Positions 16,614 through 25,141 are shown, numbered from the stretch's first letter. The stretch: DNA of 64,000 nt from Enterococcus_K sp051713825 (GCF_051713825.1 NZ_JBIOQR010000001.1:372001-436000); one strand, 5' to 3'. Numbers and translations: made by a program. The notes: generated by a model from the sequence alone, not told the origin.

Positions 16614-16641
16614 TTGACATATGAACGGGTGATCATATATT
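16614..16641 (+). promoter_or_regulatory. Predicted promoter with palindromic spacer
   Basis: TTGACA (16614-16619) and TATATT (16636-16641), spacing 16. The spacer region holds the inverted repeat ATATGA (16619-16624)/TCATAT (16633-16638), a layout typical of a regulator-bound promoter. It would serve the metallo-beta-lactamase-fold gene. Confidence 0.5.
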
Positions 16642-16735
16642 ATTAACTTTTCATGTGATTGTAATGGGAATAATATAAATAGATAAAAATTGATGCTAGG
16701 AGTAATTTCAAGTTCAGTAGATAAGGGTGGTAGCT

Positions 16736-17554
16736 ATGAATAAAGTTACAATGTTACTTGATAATATAACAAATAATCGAATGCTTAAAAATGGGCACGG
16801 CTTATCCATGCACATAGAGTTTAATGGATTAAAATTGTTGATGGATACGGGTCCAAACAAGAAAAGTGTTGAAAATGCGAAGAAGTTAGAAATCAGTTTG
16901 ACTGATTTGGATGGCATCGTAATTTCACATGGTCATTCTGATCACACGGGTGGATTGAAGTTACCAGAATTATCTGAGCAAAAGATTTATTGTTCGCACG
17001 ATATACATAATCCTAAATATCTAAAAATTTTGAATTTTCATAAGTATGTTGGCATGCCAAAATCGCTAGATAAGAGTAACTGGACGTTTATTTCAGCGAC
17101 GAAAGAAATATATCCGAATGTTTTTCTCGTACCTTTGCGGAAGAAAACTAAAACAACAGCTAATTTGTATAAGTCAGTTGACGAGACCATTATTCTCGAT
17201 GATTTTTCTGATGAAATGATTCTTGTATTGCAACATAATCAGGAGCTGACTATTTTTACTGGCTGCAGTCATCATGGAATTGTCGAGATTATCCAAGAGA
17301 TAGAAAAGTCTTTTCCTACAAAGAAAATTAAACATGTAGTTGGTGGCTTCCATATGATAGGGATTCCTTATCTTAATAATTTAGGTATGGATAAAATTGA
17401 GGTGCAACAAATAGGTAAGAAGCTGAATAACCTATCAGTCGACCATTTTTACACCTGTCATTGTACAGGGATGAAAGCTTTTAAGTTGCTGAAACCAATC
17501 TTAAAAGACAAATTAAGTTATTTAGCGACAGGTGAATCTTTGCTGATTGATTAG
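16736..17554 (+). CDS. Metallo-beta-lactamase-fold hydrolase (COG1237-like)
   Basis: 272 residues. The metal motif HGHSDHTGG follows the VISHGHSDH strand. A second ligand region is FTGCSHHGIVE, and HVVGGFHM and YTCHCTGMKAF give the remaining His residues. The spacing resembles the COG1237 group, which includes a dihydropterin-related phosphate synthase of archaea, but many members have no assigned substrate. The ATG at 16736 is chosen (AAGGGTGG just upstream); a GTG at 16727 is possible. It is a single gene with its own predicted promoter. Confidence 0.82.
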   Translation: MNKVTMLLDNITNNRMLKNGHGLSMHIEFNGLKLLMDTGPNKKSVENAKKLEISLTDLDGIVISHGHSDHTGGLKLPELSEQKIYCSHDIHNPKYLKILNFHKYVGMPKSLDKSNWTFISATKEIYPNVFLVPLRKKTKTTANLYKSVDETIILDDFSDEMILVLQHNQELTIFTGCSHHGIVEIIQEIEKSFPTKKIKHVVGGFHMIGIPYLNNLGMDKIEVQQIGKKLNNLSVDHFYTCHCTGMKAFKLLKPILKDKLSYLATGESLLID

Positions 17555-17769
17555 CCAAGTAGTCATAGAATATCTCTCAAGCTGAAAAACTAAAGTTTCG
17601 ATGCTACTTTACTCGTGTTTTCTTGAATAACGTGTGAAATAATGTGAAATATTCATCAAAAGTTCACATCCCATGAAAAACTCTGTAATCCTTGCCAGAG
17701 TAAGAATTATTAATTGTTGCTTGCTTGTTTTTTGTGTTTTTGTACCCCCCTGTTAGATATAGGGGATAC

Positions 17770-17800
17770 ATCCATGAGTGAGCGTTGCTCACTCATGGAT
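17770..17800. repeat. Perfect 14-bp hairpin at the edge of the recombination module
   Basis: ATCCATGAGTGAGC (17770-17783) and GCTCACTCATGGAT (17787-17800) with a 3-base loop, no mismatches. There is no T run. It lies in the 398-bp gene-free interval between the hydrolase and the excisionase-like gene. Confidence 0.85.
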
Positions 17801-17801
17801 A

Positions 17802-17858
17802 GGCGAACTCTTTACGAAGGGGCATTCGCTTGTGCGAACCCCTCCGCAAAGAGACGCC
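17802..17858. repeat. Second long hairpin next to the recombination module
   Basis: The left arm 17808-17822 (CTCTTTACGAAGGGG) and right arm 17839-17853 (CCCCTCCGCAAAGAG) pair with two mismatches. GGCG (17802-17805) and CGCC (17855-17858) extend the structure. Similar tandem hairpins occur at the ends of Gram-positive integrative elements. Confidence 0.7.
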
Positions 17859-17952
17859 AATTGAGATGATTTTTCTCTTTTTATTTTTATCCTCCAACTC
17901 ATCATTTATCACATTCGCTCCTTCTAGTGCCCCACACATCTTTTATTTTCCA

Positions 17953-18216
17953 CTATTGTTGAAAACTTAATAACCATTCATGAATTGCTCGCTTGCTATA
18001 TAAAACCATTCCTGAGTCCAATCGTATTTCTGGGCAGCCATGGGTTACCCAATCTTTTAATGTATTCACACTGATATCAAAATATTCAGCACAATACTTT
18101 TGCTTAACAATATCATGTTCTTCACGTGCATCTTCGATGGCTTGTTTGATCATCGTAAAGCAATTCTCCACGTTTTCTTTTTGCCAATCCAATAAAGAGC
18201 GTTCGACTTTCGACAT
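17953..18216 (-). CDS. Small HTH protein, excisionase-like
   Basis: 87 residues. The C-terminal half (KYCAEYFDISVNTLKDWVTHG, then RLDSGMVLYSKRAIHEWLL) is a winged helix-turn-helix of the kind found in excisionases and phage DNA-binding proteins. AAAGGAGAT precedes the ATG. It is transcribed away from the XRE regulator and integrase genes. Position and fold suggest a recombination directionality factor, but sequence alone does not prove it. Confidence 0.6.
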   Translation of the reverse strand: MSKVERSLLDWQKENVENCFTMIKQAIEDAREEHDIVKQKYCAEYFDISVNTLKDWVTHGCPEIRLDSGMVLYSKRAIHEWLLSFQQ

Positions 18217-18407
18217 ATATTCATCTCCTTTCTTTCTAGGAAACTAATAACATTACAAATATATCTATAAGTATCTTATGACAACATAATAACGCTAATG
18301 GAAAATAATGTCAAATAGTTTTTTTAGTATTTTTTGTAACGCTTAAAGATTATCTTTTGCTTGAAAATTTCGTAATAAAGGATTATGATAAACTCGAGGT
18401 GAGGAAT

Positions 18408-18938
18408 ATGATAGAAAATTTCGGTGGAAATATTGCACGATTGAGAAAAGAATTTAATCTGTCACAAACAGAATTAGCAGAGAAAATCGGTGTTCAAAAG
18501 CAAACAATTTCAAATATTGAGCGAGGGAATCGTTACCCAACGTTTGAAACTATGGAAAAGATTGCTCAAGTTTTTCATGCAACACCTATCCAATTATTTG
18601 GTACGCCAAAAGAAATAGCGGTCTCTGAAACGACAACTATTTTGGATAGAATCGATACGTACGATCAGAAAGTTCAAAACATATTTAATCTTACGAAGAT
18701 ATTAGACCGTTATAAGTTAGATGAACTAAGCCAGATAGCTCAGTCACTAGAATATATTAATAGCTACTTTACGCCACGTAAACGATATGACGATCAAGGA
18801 GAGTTGCTTTTTGATGACACGGGTAAACCATTGATTGATCCCCCAATCTTTGACACGCTACCATTAGAAGAAATTGAAAGAGTAGCAAAAGATTTAGCGT
18901 TTATTCAACAAACATCAAACACAACAAAAAATAATTAA
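18408..18938 (+). CDS. XRE-family transcriptional regulator of the recombination module
   Basis: 176 residues. Residues about 8-63 form a Cro/CI helix-turn-helix (ARLRKEFNLSQTELAEKIGVQ, partial quote LSQTELAEKIGVQKQTISN). The C-terminal 110 residues, rich in charged residues, have no recognised domain. The ATG at 18408 follows GGTGAGGAA closely; the in-frame TTG at 18357 is unlikely. It lies between the divergent excisionase-like gene and the integrase, where repressors of integrative elements usually sit. Confidence 0.85.
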   Translation: MIENFGGNIARLRKEFNLSQTELAEKIGVQKQTISNIERGNRYPTFETMEKIAQVFHATPIQLFGTPKEIAVSETTTILDRIDTYDQKVQNIFNLTKILDRYKLDELSQIAQSLEYINSYFTPRKRYDDQGELLFDDTGKPLIDPPIFDTLPLEEIERVAKDLAFIQQTSNTTKNN

Positions 18939-18982
18939 TTTGCTTTCCTATGTGCCCCACACATATAAGGAGAGTTTTAGAA

Positions 18983-20140
18983 ATGGATATTACAAAGAAA
19001 ATAAAAGAATATAAGACTAAAAAAGGTGATAAGAGATTTATTTGTAAAAATGCCTATATAGGTACTTATTATGACGGTACACAAAAGATTACCAATATTC
19101 GCGGAAGAACAAAAACAGAAGTAAAAAATAAATACTCCAAGTTACTATATGAGTTTAATCCAGAGGAAAAAAAGAAAACGGAAAAACCGATAAATACCTT
19201 TAAGGATTTATATGATTTGTGGTTACCTCAATATAGAAAAGGAGTGAAAGAGTCCACTTATCGAGGAACACGTAAGAAAATTACAAACTATGTATTACCA
19301 GGTCTAGGAGAAACAAAGCTAAAAGATATGAATGTATTATCATTGCAAAAATATTATGATGGTTTTATGGCTGAAAACGGTACAAAATATTATCATCAAA
19401 TCTTACAAATTGTATCGAAAATTATCCGCTATGGAGTGAGTATAGGACTGCTACAGGATGACCCAACAGAGTATGTTATAAAACCCAAAGTGGTGAAAAG
19501 AAAGAGAGGACGTAATTATCTTACGAAAGAGGAATTAAAAAAACTTTATGACTATCTGGATCATTTAGAAGGACATTATATTAATGAAGTTCAGAAGATA
19601 GTATTTCGACTATTGGCTCAATCAGGAATGAGGATAGGTGAATGTACAGCTTTGAATTGGTCAGACATAGATTTCGAGAAACATACAGTATCGATTACAA
19701 AGACATTTACCTTTACCGATGAAGGTTGGGTAGTCGGAACACCAAAAAATGTAGCATCTAATCGAGTGGTCATAATAGATGAAGACACAATAGAAAGGTT
19801 ATCCTCATTTAGAAAGAAGCAAGAGGATTATTTCACTACTGTTGAGAGAAAAGATACCTCTCATATATTTCTTTCGAGGAATGGCAAGGTCCTCCATAAT
19901 GGAAGTATTTATGATATGTTGAAAAGAATCACTAAAAGTGCAGAGTTACCCGATATCAATACGCATGGGTTGCGCCATACGCATGCAACTCTTTTATTCG
20001 AGAGTAAGGCAACTGCTAAAGAAGTTCAAATTCGACTAGGGCATTCTAGTATTAAAACAACATTGGATACCTATACTCATGTTGGAGAAGACATCAGTCA
20101 AAAGACGGTAGATACGTTGATGGATTATTTAACTGAATAG
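18983..20140 (+). CDS. int: Tyrosine recombinase / integrase
   Basis: 385 residues in the three-part phage-type layout: an N-terminal arm-binding domain (about 1-60, KGDKRFICKNAYIGTYYDG), a SAM-like core-binding domain (about 75-170) and a catalytic domain. The catalytic set is intact: Arg in SGMRIGECTALNW, HxxR in HGLRHTHATLL, the second His in LGHSSIKTT and the Tyr nucleophile in LDTYTHV. The ATG at 18983 follows AAGGAGAG (18967-18974). The gene ends 106 bp from the 3' end of rpsD, so integration at the rpsD end is likely. Confidence 0.93.
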   Translation: MDITKKIKEYKTKKGDKRFICKNAYIGTYYDGTQKITNIRGRTKTEVKNKYSKLLYEFNPEEKKKTEKPINTFKDLYDLWLPQYRKGVKESTYRGTRKKITNYVLPGLGETKLKDMNVLSLQKYYDGFMAENGTKYYHQILQIVSKIIRYGVSIGLLQDDPTEYVIKPKVVKRKRGRNYLTKEELKKLYDYLDHLEGHYINEVQKIVFRLLAQSGMRIGECTALNWSDIDFEKHTVSITKTFTFTDEGWVVGTPKNVASNRVVIIDEDTIERLSSFRKKQEDYFTTVERKDTSHIFLSRNGKVLHNGSIYDMLKRITKSAELPDINTHGLRHTHATLLFESKATAKEVQIRLGHSSIKTTLDTYTHVGEDISQKTVDTLMDYLTE

Positions 20141-20142
20141 GC

Positions 20143-20166
20143 AACTAAGTCAAAAACTAAGTCAAA
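20143..20166. repeat. Tandem 12-bp repeat next to the integrase
   Basis: AACTAAGTCAAA occurs twice back to back (20143-20154 and 20155-20166), 3 bp after the integrase stop. Tandem repeats here commonly serve as integrase arm-binding sites. Confidence 0.65.
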
Positions 20167-20192
20167 CCCGATTTTATTGCTTTTTTAGAAAT

Positions 20193-20232
20193 GAAAAAAC
20201 ACCCAAACCCTTGATATAAAAGGATTTGAGTG
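20193..20232 (-). terminator. Terminator of rpsD
   Basis: On the minus strand CACTCAAATCC (20232-20222) pairs with GGGTTTGGGTG (20210-20200), followed by TTTTTTC. It is also the probable neighbourhood of the attachment site of the integrase module. Confidence 0.8.
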
Positions 20233-20246
20233 CTTCGTAAAACATC

Positions 20247-20858
20247 TTAAAGTTTTTTGTTGTAGAATTCAACGATTAGAGATTCGTCGATTTCAGGATG
20301 TAATTCGTCACGCTCTGGTAAACGAGTTAATGATCCTTCCAACTTTTCAGTGTCAAAGCTTACGAATGCTGGACGACCAACAACCGCTTCAACTGCTTCT
20401 TTAATTGTTACAACGTTTTTAGATTTTTCACGGATAGAGACCACTTGACCTACTTCTACGTGGTATGAAGGAATATCAACGCGTTTTCCATCAACCATTA
20501 CGTGACCATGGTTAACTAATTGACGTGCTTGACGACGAGTAGTTGCTAAACCTAGGCGGTAAACAACGTTATCTAAACGTTGTTCTAGTAAGATGATGAA
20601 GTTAACCCCGTGTTTACCTTCTTTAATTTTGCTAGCTTTTACAAAAAGGTTACGGAATTGACGTTCGTTCATTCCATAAGTGTGACGTAATTTTTGTTTT
20701 TCAGCCATTTGCATACCGTATTCAGATAATTTTCCACGGCTATTTGGTCCGTGTTGACCAGGTGCATATGGGCGACGTTCTAGTTCTTTACCAGTTCCTG
20801 ATAGAGAGATTCCTAGACGACGTGATACTTTCCAAGATGGGCCAGTATAACGAGACAT
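20247..20858 (-). CDS. rpsD: 30S ribosomal protein S4
   Basis: 203 residues, full length. SRYTGPSWKVSRRLGISLSG at the start, the S4 RNA-binding domain (LEQRLDNVVYRLGLATTRRQARQLVNHGH region, residues about 93-150) and the terminal ESLIVEFYNKKL identify it without doubt. S4 nucleates assembly of the 5' domain of 16S rRNA. GGAGGAAC precedes the ATG. As in other Firmicutes it stands alone with its own promoter and long leader. Codon use is noticeably biased towards preferred codons compared with its neighbours. Confidence 0.99.
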   Translation of the reverse strand: MSRYTGPSWKVSRRLGISLSGTGKELERRPYAPGQHGPNSRGKLSEYGMQMAEKQKLRHTYGMNERQFRNLFVKASKIKEGKHGVNFIILLEQRLDNVVYRLGLATTRRQARQLVNHGHVMVDGKRVDIPSYHVEVGQVVSIREKSKNVVTIKEAVEAVVGRPAFVSFDTEKLEGSLTRLPERDELHPEIDESLIVEFYNKKL

Positions 20859-21036
20859 TTAAAGTTCCTCCAATAAAATAAGTTTTTTTGGAGTAAAATA
20901 ATCCGTTGAACAATTCATATTCGTACAGTTTGTTCTTCAATCTTCACCTTTTGCAGCCGTGGTTACTAATTGAACCCTAAACGGGGCAACAAACTGGGGA
21001 CGAGCTATTATTCTTCTGCTGCATTATTTTACACAA
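20859..21036 (-). promoter_or_regulatory. Long rpsD leader, candidate S4 autoregulatory region
   Basis: About 175 bases separate the predicted promoter from the ATG. The segment holds a locally G+C-rich block (20940-21003) with complementary CCCCAG/GGGG-type runs, unlike the A+T-rich surroundings. Firmicute S4 is known to repress its own mRNA through a structured leader. The exact fold was not derived here. Confidence 0.45.
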
Positions 21037-21041
21037 TCATT

Positions 21042-21071
21042 AGTATACGTCATTTTTCGAAAGAAAGTCAA
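21042..21071 (-). promoter_or_regulatory. Promoter of rpsD
   Basis: Minus-strand TTGACT (21071-21066) and TATACT (21047-21042), 18-base spacer. Confidence 0.7.
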
Positions 21072-21202
21072 GTGATTTCTGGTGTAAATCAACCACTATT
21101 TTTTCAGAAAAAATTGTCAGTTTTCAAAAAAAACTTTACAAATTAAGGTTTCCTCTTTAAAATATAACTGAAGCTTTGTGTTATAGAAAAGGAGATAAAA
21201 AC

Positions 21203-22000
21203 ATGAACCCAGTGTCACCCTTATTTGAAAAGATTGATTCTTCTATAGAAAAGAAAGTTAATCTAATCGAAAATAGTTATGCCCGCTATGCCGTTCGTGC
21301 TATGTTGGCTTGTTTGTTTTTAACATTAGGTACGGCGATTGCATTTGCTATTGCGATGAAAGCTGAGTCAATGGTCCATGGTTTAGGAAAAATTCTTTAC
21401 GCCTTTATGTTTAGTTGGTCGCTTGTTATGATTTTATATATGAACGCAGAATTAGGAACCTCTAATATGCTTTATATGACGGTAGGTGTTTATCGTAAGA
21501 AAATTAATTTATCGATGGCTGCTAAGATTTTATTTACGTGTATTTTATTTAACTTAATCGGTGGGGTTGTTTTTGGTTATCTTGTGTCGTTAACGGCACC
21601 TTTCCAAAATTTACCCATGGATAATTATATGTATGAAGGAATCGCTGCAAAATTAGGTAAGTCAACGATTCAAATTTTGGTTGAAGGAATATTTGCTAAT
21701 ATTGTGGTAAATACGGCTGTGTTAGTGAGTATGAGAATGAAGGATGATGCAGGGAAAATTGCTGCGATTGTGTTTATTATCTTTATCTTTGCCTTCTTGG
21801 GATACGAACACGTGATTGCCAATTTTCCGGCATTCACGTTAGTCTATGCTGCCTCAAACGGTGGTCTTGCTGCAATGACTGTAGGAAGTGTTGCCCACAA
21901 TCTGGTTTTCGCTTTAATCGGAAATTATATTGGTGGTGGTTTAGTGATGGGTCTTGGTTATGCGTGGCTAAACAATTCAAAATCAAATTATGTAGATTAA
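21203..22000 (+). CDS. Formate/nitrite transporter family (FNT) channel
   Basis: 265 residues, six predicted membrane segments. The FNT fold is recognisable from the N-terminal ARYAVRAMLACLFLTLGTAI helix, the AELGTSNMLYMTVGVY half-helix loop, and the symmetrical C-terminal AHNLVFALIGNYIGGGLVMG. FNT proteins form pentamers passing formate, nitrite, hydrosulfide or lactate. No formate lyase gene is adjacent, so the substrate is open. The ATG at 21203 follows AAAAGGAGAT. A terminator lies directly behind. Confidence 0.88.
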   Translation: MNPVSPLFEKIDSSIEKKVNLIENSYARYAVRAMLACLFLTLGTAIAFAIAMKAESMVHGLGKILYAFMFSWSLVMILYMNAELGTSNMLYMTVGVYRKKINLSMAAKILFTCILFNLIGGVVFGYLVSLTAPFQNLPMDNYMYEGIAAKLGKSTIQILVEGIFANIVVNTAVLVSMRMKDDAGKIAAIVFIIFIFAFLGYEHVIANFPAFTLVYAASNGGLAAMTVGSVAHNLVFALIGNYIGGGLVMGLGYAWLNNSKSNYVD

Positions 22001-22006
22001 TCAGCG

Positions 22007-22036
22007 AAAGTGGTGTGTGTTTGTGCACCACTTTTT
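22007..22036 (+). terminator. Terminator after the FNT gene
   Basis: AAAGTGGTG (22007-22015) pairs with CACCACTTT (22026-22034), followed by more T. Confidence 0.75.
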
Positions 22037-22057
22037 TCTGTTTTGGAGGAAGATCAA

Positions 22058-22696
22058 ATGAACCCTTTAATTTTTCCACGTAATCCTGAACAAGCAGTTC
22101 CTATGGAAAAGTATATGAAAAATCATTTTCCTTTTGCCGGCGTTCCAAAGCCTGAGCAACGAGACTTGGAAAAGGCCTATTTAAAAGCAAGCTTAACTTG
22201 GTCTCTGCCTGAATTATTGCAGACGATTCAAGAAAATTATCAAAAAGTGGAACGAGAGTATCAATATTATGCGATTGACTTGGCTTCAAAAAATGTCAAA
22301 CGTCTATCGTTAGAATTTATGGAGGCGCTCCTTCTTTTATTAGGGGAAAAGAGCTGGTGGGACAGTATTGATGCATGGCGCAAGGTCTATAGTGAGTGGG
22401 TCAAGCTTAATCCCTCTGAACTTTCAACTGTCTATGATTGGTTTTATGGTCATGAGAATTTTTGGTATCGACGAATAGCGCTTAATTTGCAGTTGAAATA
22501 TAAGGAGCAGACCAATCTTGACTTATTGAAAAAAGCCATTCTTTATGATAAGTATACAGATGAGTTCTTTATTCAAAAAGCAATTGGTTGGGCGTTAAGA
22601 GAATATACTAAAACAGATGCTACGTGGGTAATCGAGTTTTTAGCAGAAGAAATACTGAGCCCGCTTGCTGTGCGAGAAGCGAGTAAGCATTTATAG
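22058..22696 (+). CDS. DNA alkylation repair protein, AlkD-like HEAT-repeat fold
   Basis: 212 residues. The family pattern is clear: MEKYMKNHFPFAGVPKPEQR at the start, EREYQYYAIDLASKN, WWDSIDAW and the terminal IQKAIGWALREYTKTDATWV. AlkC/AlkD-type glycosylases remove cationic alkylated bases without base flipping. TGGAGGAAG precedes the ATG at 22058. It stands between a terminator and the HAD hydrolase gene, 62 bp downstream on the same strand. Confidence 0.87.
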   Translation: MNPLIFPRNPEQAVPMEKYMKNHFPFAGVPKPEQRDLEKAYLKASLTWSLPELLQTIQENYQKVEREYQYYAIDLASKNVKRLSLEFMEALLLLLGEKSWWDSIDAWRKVYSEWVKLNPSELSTVYDWFYGHENFWYRRIALNLQLKYKEQTNLDLLKKAILYDKYTDEFFIQKAIGWALREYTKTDATWVIEFLAEEILSPLAVREASKHL

Positions 22697-22758
22697 TACC
22701 CAAACCTAAACATTGACAACAAATAAGTATGGATAAGAAAGAGAGACGGAGTTAGTTT

Positions 22759-23535
22759 ATGAAACGAAAATTATTTGCCTTTGATATTGATGGAACGTTG
22801 CTGAATAGTAACAAAGAGGCGCTAGATAGCACAAGAGAAGCGTTAGAGATTCTACGAGAAAAAGGACATTTAGTCACGGTTGCGACAGGTAGAAGTCGTT
22901 TTCATGCGCAAGACGTATTGAGAGACTTAGCGTTTAATAACTATATATTATGTAATGGAGCGGCGGGGTTTCTAAATCATCAACAAGTCTATCAAAATTT
23001 GTTAGACCGCAACGAGTTGTCAACATTTGTTGAAGAAGCTAATGAGCTGGAGATTGATACGGCTTATGTAGGCTTAGATACGTCAAGACGCTCCACCTCA
23101 ATTAATATAGCTAAGATGGATGAGGCGATGAAATCTTTTGGCGCATCATTGCCTAAGTTAGATCAATTTTTTGTTGAAGAGGAAGAGGTTTATCAAGCAT
23201 TGGCATTTTATGATCAGTCGTTTGACAATCGTTTTTCCGATAAATATAAAAAAATTCGGTTTGTTCGCTGGCATGAAAATAGTGTGGATGTGGTCCCATA
23301 TAATGGCTCAAAAGCTACAACAATTTTAAACTTAGCATCAAAAGTCGGTATTGCTAAAGAAGATGTTGTGACGTTTGGTGACGGAGAGAACGATCGTGAA
23401 ATGCTTCGTTCATTTGGTATGGGGATAGCGATGGGCAATGCTAAGCCTGAAATTCAAGCAGAGGCAAAACTCGTTACAGATACCAATGACAATGATGGCA
23501 TTTGGAAAGCATTAAAAGAATTAAAAGTGATCTAA
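22759..23535 (+). CDS. Cof-type HAD-superfamily phosphatase
   Basis: 258 residues. Motif I DIDGTLL (nucleophile Asp near residue 9), motif II VTVATGRS, motif III Lys in PYNGSKATTIL and motif IV FGDGENDREML are all intact, with a C2-type cap between motifs II and III. Cof-like phosphatases hydrolyse sugar phosphates, nucleotides or pyridoxal phosphate in the cytoplasm; the substrate here is unknown. A strong bidirectional terminator follows. Confidence 0.9.
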   Translation: MKRKLFAFDIDGTLLNSNKEALDSTREALEILREKGHLVTVATGRSRFHAQDVLRDLAFNNYILCNGAAGFLNHQQVYQNLLDRNELSTFVEEANELEIDTAYVGLDTSRRSTSINIAKMDEAMKSFGASLPKLDQFFVEEEEVYQALAFYDQSFDNRFSDKYKKIRFVRWHENSVDVVPYNGSKATTILNLASKVGIAKEDVVTFGDGENDREMLRSFGMGIAMGNAKPEIQAEAKLVTDTNDNDGIWKALKELKVI

Positions 23536-23607
23536 AAATGGAATCTAATCTAATGATAGAAGATTTAAGTGAGTGCTAGTAGAAATTTCTGAAGCGCATC
23601 AGCATAT

Positions 23608-23654
23608 AAAGCGGTCAACTCCCAAGTTTGAAAGGGAGTTGACCGCTTTTGGTT
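23608..23654. terminator. Bidirectional terminator
   Basis: AAAGCGGTCAACTCCC (23608-23623) and GGGAGTTGACCGCTTT (23634-23649) form a perfect 16-bp stem between two convergent genes, with T runs on both strands. Confidence 0.9.
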
Positions 23655-23661
23655 TAAGAGC

Positions 23662-24819
23662 TTAAAAACATTTAGAACATGCGGTTAAGCCTCGGTTTAG
23701 GGCTTCTGAAAGAGTCGCTTCGTAATAGTCACCGTTCCCACATTTGTGAGTATGGTATTTCTTTCCTGTTCGGGTGACCATCACTCGCTCTTCTGCTTGG
23801 TTAGCAGCCGCTGCAGCTTGTTCTTCTTGTCGTTGGCGTTCTTGTTCGGCTTGAGCAAGCTGCTCTTTTTCTCTTTTTTCTTGTTCTTGTTTTTCTTTTA
23901 GTGCCTGTTCTTCTTTTTGTTTGACTGTTTGCTGTACGGCAGCGACACGTTTGGTGAGGCCGTCGTCTTTTGCTGGTAATTTCGCAAGTGCCTCAGAAGC
24001 AGAACGACACGCATCATTAGATGGCGTCTTTTCTGCGGCTTCGACAGCCTTTGTTGCCTCAGCATAGAGTTTGTCTTTGGTTTCTTTTTCCTCTACTTTT
24101 GGTTGAAGTGATGCGATGCGTCCAACTAAGTCTTTTTTATTTAAACTTGCTAACTCTACTTGTTTTTTTGCTTCATCAAAGTCTTTTCGCGCAAGACTTT
24201 TTTCCGCAGTTTCAACGGCTTGATGAATATCAATATTCTCTTTAACCGTTGTTAATCGTTTCTCATGGTCGTCATAGGTTTTGCTTAATGATTCAATAAG
24301 TGTTGCTGCCTCGTCGTAATTGACCTGGTTTGGTTCAGACTCTGCAAGAGCCAATGCAGTTTCGGCTTTTTCTAAGGCTTCTTTTTCTTTTCGTTCTTCT
24401 TGTAACATGGCCACAAATTCTTTTGAAGGTGTTACAACGATTTTTTCATCCTTGATTTCTTTTTCAATGGTGGCTTTTAAAACATAGGTATGTTCGCTTT
24501 CACTATCCAATTGGACGGTTTCTGAGAACGTTCCTTTTTTATTTTTGATTTCTTGACCATCCAAAGTAAGTTTGGCCTCTTCACTTACCTCTCCCTTGAT
24601 AGTCGCTGTTCCTTGATTGTCAGTTGTTATCTCAACGGCATCAACAGAAAGCGTCAATGGTGCAGGACTTGTTATTGCGCCGACAACTAAAACAATCGCG
24701 CTAGCGGCTAAAGCAATGCCCGGAATTTTTTTTGGTAATTTGCGAAAGAAGGAAAATGCCAAAACGCCTAGACTACCAATAACTCCTAATACTCCCAGTA
24801 ACAAAATAATTTCACCCAT
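23662..24819 (-). CDS. Membrane-anchored coiled-coil protein with C-terminal Cys/His motif
   Basis: 385 residues from the ATG at 24819. Two hydrophobic helices at the N-terminus (residues about 3-22 and 33-52) anchor it. A beta-rich segment (about 60-135, ITTDNQGTATIKGEVSEEAK) looks like a bacterial Ig-like domain. Residues about 135-340 are a long Glu/Lys/Gln/Ala coiled coil. The last 40 residues (TRTGKKYHTHKCGNGDYYEA, ending GLTACSKCF) hold one His and three Cys in the pattern of the short Ada-like putative zinc motif found at the ends of some Gram-positive surface and competence proteins. Function unknown. Confidence 0.75.
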   Translation of the reverse strand: MGEIILLLGVLGVIGSLGVLAFSFFRKLPKKIPGIALAASAIVLVVGAITSPAPLTLSVDAVEITTDNQGTATIKGEVSEEAKLTLDGQEIKNKKGTFSETVQLDSESEHTYVLKATIEKEIKDEKIVVTPSKEFVAMLQEERKEKEALEKAETALALAESEPNQVNYDEAATLIESLSKTYDDHEKRLTTVKENIDIHQAVETAEKSLARKDFDEAKKQVELASLNKKDLVGRIASLQPKVEEKETKDKLYAEATKAVEAAEKTPSNDACRSASEALAKLPAKDDGLTKRVAAVQQTVKQKEEQALKEKQEQEKREKEQLAQAEQERQRQEEQAAAAANQAEERVMVTRTGKKYHTHKCGNGDYYEATLSEALNRGLTACSKCF

Positions 24820-24828
24820 AAAACACAT

Positions 24829-25141
24829 ACCCTCCTAATTAAAATAATTCCTCTTATTATAACATGAAGTTTGAATGTTTTGAATGCCCTTTCTCGTTAT
24901 GGAATACCTAGATGAGTAGAGAATAGCTTATCTATACCGTTATTTTTTGCGAGCTATTCTAAAAATCAGACAGATAAGTCAGGGATAGAGATATTCAATG
25001 AATTCAAGGAGCAGGCATCGGTCGTTTCCTTCAGAATAGTTTTTCTTCCCCACTTTCTCTAACGCTTTGCTGCCTTGGCTTTTCTTTCTTTCAAAAAACA
25101 ACTATAATAGAACAAGATGTGAATAGAAAAGAGGAAATAGT
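24829..25141. other. 313-bp gene-free interval before ymdB
   Basis: It contains an inverted repeat AGAATAGCT (24920-24928)/AGCTATTCT (24952-24960) with a 23-base loop and a good -10 box TATAAT (25103-25108) for the ymdB unit. No convincing -35 box at normal spacing and no small gene were seen. Confidence 0.5.

Larger units (their letters stand above)
17927..18964. repeat. 13-bp direct repeat flanking the excisionase-like and XRE genes
   Basis: GTGCCCCACACAT occurs at 17927-17939 and again, identical and in the same orientation, at 18952-18964 just before the integrase start. This is a much more G+C-rich sequence than its surroundings. Candidate roles are recombinase or accessory-protein binding sites. 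Confidence 0.7.

Noticed and set aside
17555..20246. Duplicated attachment sites for the integrase module
   Set aside because: No copy of the sequence around the rpsD terminator was found on the other side of the module, so att sites were not called.
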